A stretch of 64,000 nt of DNA from positions 1,426,001 to 1,490,000 of the forward strand of contig JAMYGW020000007.1 of the NCBI GenBank assembly GCA_025617375.2, in the 5' to 3' direction. A model generated the notes under the pieces. The model was not told where the DNA came from and searched no databases. It saw nothing but the letters and a program-made list of their open reading frames with translations. This DNA is from Acarospora socialis. Lineage: Eukaryota; Ascomycota; Lecanoromycetes; Acarosporales; Acarosporaceae. Each line of letters starts with the position of its first letter. The first letter of the stretch is position 1. Shown in pieces: positions 57,724 to 64,000 of the stretch. Position numbers and translations under genes: made by a program.

Positions 57724-60700
57724 ATGAGTTTCTCTATCGGCGATGCTATAGCTGTCACTAGGTTGGCTTGGGAGCTTTACTCGCGCGGTTATGCAGTTGC
57801 TCGTGATGCATCGACGGAGTTCAAGAGTGTGCTCGCGGACCTCAGTTCACTCAAGCTCGTTTTATGGCACATACGCGATAAGTCAACGCGTGGTGGCAAG
57901 ACCTGCAGTGTTTCTACGCTTGAAACACTGCGTGGTTGCTTCCGTACGTTGCATGACTTCGAGGCCCTTGTTGGGAAATTTGAGAAGCTGGGTACGCTCG
58001 AGACTCCTTCCACGACTAGGGCGTTCTAGCTAAAAGGTCCTGGTGTGGGCAAAGCATCATCCAATCGTGGTCATTGGTTCACTCGCCTTCAATGGGCTCA
58101 CGAACAAGGTACCATCGAAAAATGCCAGAGGAACATACAGAGGAGTCAGCAGCTTCTCCACCTTGCACTGACTTCGGAAGGAAGGTTTGTGGCTCCTTCT
58201 TACGATTGATACAAGATACACTGCTTACTGTCTTAGCGTAATTCGAATTGACCGAGAAGCATTACAGCAAATTGAACCCGCAGATGGTCAGACTGAGCAC
58301 GGCAACCAGAATCGAACATTGGAGATTGACAGGGTGTCGACCGATCACAGTGACGCGAATATAGGTCTCCCTGAAATCGGACGAGCAGGTACCACTTCGT
58401 CTTCGAAAACGTTGTGTACCCATAAACGGAGTTTTTCAACGGCGGCTCCGAGTGACCTGAGCAATGTCACAATCCAAAGGTCCCCGACTAGCAGCAACGG
58501 AAAGCCTCTCAGAGGGTCATTGCACTCTGAGTCGCCGAGCCGTATCACCATTAAGAGCTCCTGCACTCTATGCCGTAAGAGCAGTGTCAAGGAAAACGAG
58601 CTAACAGCACCTACGGCTGTACACATAAAGAACGCTTCGACCTCTCTCAATGACCTGAGCTTGGGGGTAGCGCGAGGGCCAGCCCGCACCCCTCATGCCC
58701 TTCCAGAGAACGTCGCTCAGCCACTACGATTGACCGAGAGAAGGGAGAGACACAACTCCGATCCAAATATACGAAACGTGTTTCAACAAGGTCGAGAAAG
58801 AATAGGTAATGAGATGGACACGGATTGGTGGCTTAAGCTGGCTACTTGGTGGTTCATTAAAGTATGTCCGACGAATGGCACAACACCATAAGTATCAACT
58901 CTATTGGAAGTTTACTAACCTGCAATAGTCATGTACAATCCGAAGAATATTGGCATCCCCGAGTCATCATCGAGAGGAAGGCCGTATCGATATTATGGCA
59001 AGTCCAGGTCCATGGCAAGATGCAATATCCATAGAACAAGCCTTTGCAGATCTGGTGAAGAGCAGTTGGATTCTAGAAGATGTTGTTCTCAAAGAGCATG
59101 GTCGGACTGAGCCTCTGGATGCGAAGATTAGGAAAAGTATTCTAGACCTATCAACTGTAAGGCAATCCTTCACTAGAATAGTCCGTGTCAAGGGTCGCCA
59201 GTTACTGGCGGCGTTTACAATCGTGATAGGCTCTGACCCAGAACTTCCTTCATCTACGCGATTCCCGTTCTCCACCACGAATCGACGATAACGACGTTCT
59301 CGCTGCGCAAGACCTGGACCTTCTCGAAGGCTTTGAACAGCCTATCGAAGCGAAAGGCAACGTCCCTTCTGCCATGGATGATGCAGAGGAACCTCAGCGA
59401 TGGGTAACAGTTGATCCAGAACACAGTGGACAGGAAGGCGAGCGTACGCTATATAGAACGTAAGCTCTCCGCTCTATCGCCACTCCTATTGATCTATCCA
59501 CCTTCACGATACTGATCAATCAACGGTATAGGTTTGTCGATGCGCAATTGGGCCGCAGGGACGAGCGATCTAAATCCATCGGCGCCCCGTATTTGCTGTT
59601 GCTTTGGGCAAAGAACGGGGAGAGCGAATTATTTGTCTCTCTGTGCAACCAGTCCAGAACACTCAACCTATGTCGCAAATGCGAGTTGCCTCAAAGCGCA
59701 CTATTTCGTGTATGAGTTACTAATCTTGTCGTGGGGATAGTTACTGTCGAAGACCTTGAGACCTATGATAAGAAACCTGAGCGCACAAAGCAAATCTCGT
59801 TGTCCTTTCCAAGTCAAGAAGTACGTTCTCTCAAATATTCATTTAGCATTCACTAGGAAAAGCTCTGACCTAGAACAACTGCTAGGCCGAGATCAAATTC
59901 TTGAGCTATCATGGTTCGTCATCCATGTTTACGTATTACCAACGAAGCCCTTCGTTTATTACTCGCTCTCCATTCTACTATGCTGTGTATCAACGTCTAA
60001 CGGATACACCCCTCACTGCTACGGTAGATCTTGAGCTTTTCCTATCCTATCCTCGAAAGTTCTTCTCGGTGGTCGAACAACGCAATCCGCGGCCTGGGGA
60101 GCTTAGGATCTTCAAAACGTATGTCGATTCCTGTTCCGACCTGGCATGAATTCTAGCTAAGGTGGTGTTCAGAATGCTTGTTTCCTACGGAGAGGATAGT
60201 CTGCCAGCTAGCAACGATGACCAGTCGGAAGAAGAAAGACAAGTTACTAAGGCTACTTCTTCCTGTGAGTTAAGAGTGTATGAGTGGATGTCTAATGAAT
60301 GTTGGAAAACAACTCGGCGGCTAGTTCTAAGCAGTAGTCCGAACATTCCCGAACCATGGTGCATATCTTACTGTGAGTCACTCTTTTTACGGTTAGCTGG
60401 GGATCAGAGTCAGTGTTCATTTGAAGTATAGGGCTTCCGCTCAGCCAGGTGCAAGTCCTTGTTGAGGATTGTTCAGTCACTTTGAGCTGGTCCGACTGTG
60501 GAAACCTTGAAAAGGTATAGTGAATTTTCAGAACCTATGGCATCACTAACAGCGGCTATCGCTTGGATAGGTACATCAACGTAAGCCGTCTTTGCCTACT
60601 CTTCTGAAGTAATACTGACGGTGGGCCTTAACGGTATAGCTAATTGGGACTTGTACTACTCCTACGTAAGCATATCCTAGGCGGATCTAGAGATTGACCT

Positions 60701-62071
60701 ACTGAGACTTTCATTAGGTCTATAAGCCGAACAAGCCGAACAACAAAGTATTCCTCCTATTTGGAAGCGGAGATGGTAAGGTCATCCACCTCCCTTCTTG
60801 TCTTCACCTCTTCGCTGAAACTCGCAGTCGCTTCAATTGTGGGTATCAACAGGGAGCTGATCCAATGTGTCAATGCAGAGGCGCAGCGGTTCGAAGATTG
60901 TATTCTCTATCTTACGGAAACCTCACCCCACGTAAAGCTACGAGCCAAGATCGAGACTCCTTCGGCGTTCCAGGAGAGTCGGATATACGATTTACTCGAT
61001 GTCAACGAACCCAAAAAAGTATACCATGCCGTAGTACTTGCCAACAAAGGTCCTAGAACTAGCCATGTCTCGAATGTGTATCACGGTACTGGATATTTCA
61101 AAACCCCGACTGAAGTACCTACTCCGCTAAATCAATGTCTATTATAGCTTATCGAGACTTGGATTTTACTTTCCAGAATCAGGTCCCGACTCTGGTCGAG
61201 TTTCCCGCTATCTCGTCGCCTTCTTATCTCTCAACGATGCCCCGGATAGCCTCTAAGCCGGACGAAAGCACGCGAAGTCCGCAGTTTCACGACGTCGTAC
61301 GGGATTTCCGTGAAGCCCAGTTCTCCTTCAGTTGTGATCATGGTAAGTTGCTCGACGCCAAAGCCCTTCTGTAGCAATGTGTGGGCAGTGGTCTCACGAT
61401 ATGTTCCGAACAGATACCGCAACATTCATGGAAGCCTTAACTGGCTGGAATCTCATATTCTACAGGTAAGCGTGGCAATCTTCGGGTCAACATTATGTCC
61501 TCGATGCTCACTACAAACTTTCTCGCAGGGAGGTCGATAAGTTGATCGCCGTAGAAAGCAGACACATCTTGACCAGCAAAAAGTCGTACCAGGCCGCAGG
61601 CGTCCAACTCTGGGAGAAGACCTCAGAAGAAGGACCACCGAAGATACAGTTGGCAGTACGATTTGCCAATGCCAGCAAGTACCCCTGGCTGACAGCTTCC
61701 CGTAAGACAGAGGACCCTCGTGAACCGTCTGGGGCCTGGCCGCTGACTGTGGGACGTTGCAGTTTCGGAGTCCGCCATAGCAGCCGACACCGGACTTGGC
61801 ACCAACACCGTGCTCCGGAACCTGAAGGTCCAACGAGGCAGCGACATCGAGAATCGAGGCATGACGGCAAGTTGTCGCTCGACAGCGGAGCAGAAGAATC
61901 CCACCAAGCCGTGGACGATTACTATCTCGTTCAACGCCAAGGACGGTATGATTCCCTTGCTTTTGAAGGCCTGCATATACTTACTGCCGGCGTCTTTGCG
62001 TAGATAAGAATGCTTTCATCAGGCAATCATGCCCTTGTCGGCGACTTGAGGAGAGGCCGTACCTACGCTGA
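57724..62071 (+). CDS. Large fungal protein with a STAND-type N-terminal helical domain, many introns
   Basis: A coherent protein of roughly 1,100 residues can be read over many exons, all joins in phase, ending at a TGA at 62069-62071. The start MSFSIGDAIAVTRLAWELYS and the following helices resemble the N-terminal domain (PF17111-like) heading fungal STAND/NLR proteins. FTRLQWAHEQGTIEKCQRNI and QQLLHLALTSEG continue it. A Ser/Pro-rich region follows, then a long conserved part: GAPYLLLLWAKNGESELFVS, RKFFSVVEQRNPRPGELRIF, WLPLSQVQVLVEDCSVTLSW, SDCGNLEKVHQPNWDLYYSY, EAQRFEDCILYLTE, FMEALTGWNLIFYRREVDKL and LRNLKVQRGSDIENRG. These match a pattern common in an unnamed fungal family. I see no intact NTPase or repeat domain (a GPGVGKA stretch lacks the P-loop Ser/Thr). 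Function unknown; roles in self/non-self signalling are guesses from the N-terminus. Confidence 0.72.
60571..60580 (+). other. 10-nt internal micro-exon of the STAND-associated gene
   Basis: GTACATCAAC lies between a 56-nt intron (60515-60570, ending GGATAG, with a CACTAAC branch-like site) and a 59-nt intron (60581-60639). Including it restores phase and gives LEKVHQPNWDLYYSY, which fits the family pattern; skipping it shifts the frame. Confidence 0.6.
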
Positions 62072-62538
62072 CGGACACTCCGACTTTGCTTAACATCCAC
62101 GCCGGACCGCTGGTGTGTGCACTCTATATGGGACCGCAGTGGATTTTTGGCGTATGGATGAATGGGTCACGAGATATGTGTTACGCCTTGAGATGGTTAT
62201 GTCTTCTATGACTTTTGATTAATATATGCGAAGAGCATGTTAAAGCACGATGTACTCTTGGGCTAGTCGATCTACTGGGAAGAGGAGCGGCTGATTATGG
62301 ACACTGTATGGTCCTTACGAGTACTCTTTTGGACTACCTTTCTTCTTGCATCATTTCCAGGCGGACCAGAAGTGGGCACAGCTACATATGCTAGCCTATC
62401 CATAGGAGCTATCTGTACGAAGTTACTTCATAAAACAACCTGTGAAAACCCAAGTATATATGAGCTATAGACAATTCTAGAGCAGACCTCGCCACGAGCC
62501 CAGCTAGTCGTCGGTTTCTGCACTAAGGGCTGTTCAGG
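62072..62538. other. Convergent intergenic region
   Basis: 3' flanks of the STAND-associated gene (+) and the MATE gene (-). Nothing recognised. Confidence 0.4.
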
Positions 62539-64000
62539 TCATTGAATCGCTCCACGAACCGGAGGCAATCTCATCCTCCCGCGCAGCAACATCCACGCCC
62601 AGATGGCATCGAAAATAGCAACATCGAAGAAACTGAACACCAGACTACCACCGAACACTATCGAATGGTATTTCCAAGCATCATCCGGTGTGATTCCAAT
62701 CTTGCTGACAGCAATCGCCCAAGGAAGGACCCAGCAGAGGTTCGAGACAAGTGATTGGTAGAGATACCATCTTGGCCCTGTAGCTAGCAAGATGGCCGCG
62801 AGTTGCGTGGAGAGTGCGTAGAATATGTAGCACCAGTCGATAGTCTACTGCGCGTCAGCATGCTTACAGGGGTGGAATATCCAAGGCTGAAGGAAGCCAG
62901 TACCTTCCACATTTTCTCGGTAATTGCTGCCACGGTGAGAGATTCGGAGAGGTAGAAGGAAAAGCGCCGAGCACCCCACTCGGCGAGGAAGATGCACAAG
63001 GGCACTTCGACCGCCAAAGCGATGAGACACGAGATGATTGCGGGTCGTACAATCGCTTATGAAGTTAACAAGATCCCCTATAGTAGCCTGGGGTGGAGAA
63101 CTCCATATTGTCACTCACAGACTATATCGCTTCTTGACGCCATAGCCCGACGTGTATTTGGCCCTACTTTGGCTCTCCACCCGCCCCAAGCATGCGCTAC
63201 AAAGACCAGAGTGGAGGCCTCTAGTGCCTGAACAGGTACCATGATCAATCCCCAACGGATGGTATTGAAAACGCCCCATGCCGTAGCGTAGTCTGAGCCC
63301 ATTGAGATTATACCGCTGATAAGCCACAGATAGAGTGCATTGCGAATGGCAGACTCAAGGAATGTTAGGAAGCCTGGTCTTACCAGGATCCTTAGAGCCT
63401 GAAAGCTGGGCCGGACTGAGTTACCATCCTGACGCAGGGTCCGCTGAGAAAAGTGACGGTGCAATAGATGAAGTACATGAGGCCAATGATTGCAGAGCTC
63501 ATGTTGCAGCACAGCTGAATGACGGCCTGCATGTTGACGGTAGGCGTATGAGAGCCAACATGAAACTTCGAGATGATGAGCATATCGAGCATGATGTTGA
63601 TAAGAAACTTAGCGGAGCTGATGAGAAGTGGAATATCTGGTCGATCAAGCGCTCGAGTACACGCCGACACTGAAGTCTCAATTGCAGATGAGAGTGCCGA
63701 GAATGCTGACAACCGCACGTAGGTCAGGGAGGTAGCCCTGACTTCGATAGGTACAAAAACTCCAGCAAAAGACCGGGCATCAGCAACGAAAACGATTGAC
63801 ATGATAGTGCCGAGAAGAGTTTGGAAGATGATCAGTGTATAAGAGAGGCCGACCCGGGAAGCAAATGTCCGTGAAGCCTTGTCTCCTATGATGACCCAAG
63901 CTGCTCGCGGAAGACCTTCGTTCAACACCTCTGCCACTACACCGATGTATGTATACACGTCTGTGGTGACGACCATGCTCTTATCGATGTTCGCAACCCA
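62539..64000 (-). CDS. MATE-family efflux transporter (5' part beyond the window)
   Basis: The frame enters from the right edge ([19 protein letters not shown]) and ends at 62539. Polytopic helices are plentiful: [80 protein letters not shown] and [17 protein letters not shown]. The order and the [15 protein letters not shown] / [20 protein letters not shown] blocks fit fungal MATE (multidrug and toxin extrusion) proteins, which export organic cations by proton or sodium antiport. At least three exons are present; the join near 63430 is not resolved and may involve a very short intron. Its closeness to an MFS porter and a STAND-type gene gives this end an accessory character. Confidence 0.8.

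Noticed and set aside
58030-58060. P-loop-like GPGVGKA in the STAND-associated protein
   Set aside because: The Ser/Thr after the Lys is Ala, it lies at an exon join, and no Walker B or other NTPase motif follows.
1-64000. CRISPR arrays, rRNA genes and intact transposons or retroelements
   Set aside because: No spaced direct repeats, rRNA blocks, transposase or reverse-transcriptase motifs or paired terminal repeats were seen.

Overview
The window reads as a chromosome segment of a filamentous ascomycete (Pezizomycotina, possibly Dothideomycetes; the class is a guess). Genes sit on both strands, most have several 45-110 nt GT-AG introns, and the products are typical of that group: homocitrate synthase, Kre6-type glucan synthesis protein, Ssn6 co-repressor, an M-Pol II-type mannosyltransferase and a large STAND-associated protein. 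There are no operons and no CRISPR, tRNA, rRNA or intact mobile element that I can support. Exon joins were worked out by hand from splice signals, reading phase and family conservation, so they are predictions.

Layout. 0-6 kb: 3' end of an unknown gene, a metallophosphoesterase (-) and a small nucleotidyltransferase (+) placed head to head, both with lipid-anchor signals, then acetyl-CoA synthetase (-). 7-12 kb: a membrane protein (-) and the TPR co-repressor Ssn6 (-). 12-15.5 kb: long gene-free stretch. 15.5-21 kb: ribosomal protein L3, a small unknown protein and Kre6 (all +). 22.6-28 kb: unknown protein with a very G-rich intron (+), pyruvate dehydrogenase kinase (-), secreted NucA/NucB-like protein (-). 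29.7-32 kb: unknown protein and a membrane-anchored esterase-like protein (+). 33-45 kb: Sif2/TBL1 (-), TMEM115 (+), Rrp12 (+), exocyst Sec6 (-), mitochondrial uL30m (+). 45.7-53.6 kb: sphingosine-1-phosphate lyase (+), a 2.6 kb gene-poor gap, homocitrate synthase (+), Mnn11-like mannosyltransferase (-). 54-64 kb has an accessory flavour: a 14-exon MFS sugar porter (-), a large STAND-type N-terminal protein (+) and a MATE transporter cut by the window edge (-).

How the genes relate. Most are unlinked housekeeping genes: acetyl-CoA supply (acetyl-CoA synthetase, PDH kinase, homocitrate synthase), ribosome production (L3, Rrp12, uL30m), secretion and wall building (Sec6, TMEM115, Kre6, Mnn11) and transcriptional repression (Ssn6, Sif2). 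The most unusual items are the lipid-anchored phosphoesterase/nucleotidyltransferase pair at 0.35-3.1 kb; the STAND-associated gene with a 10-nt exon and a 33-nt intron; two introns that seem to use GC donors; a repeated intergenic 9-mer TACTCCGTA; and a secreted nuclease-like gene whose joins are unusual. I see no convincing wholly new multi-gene system.
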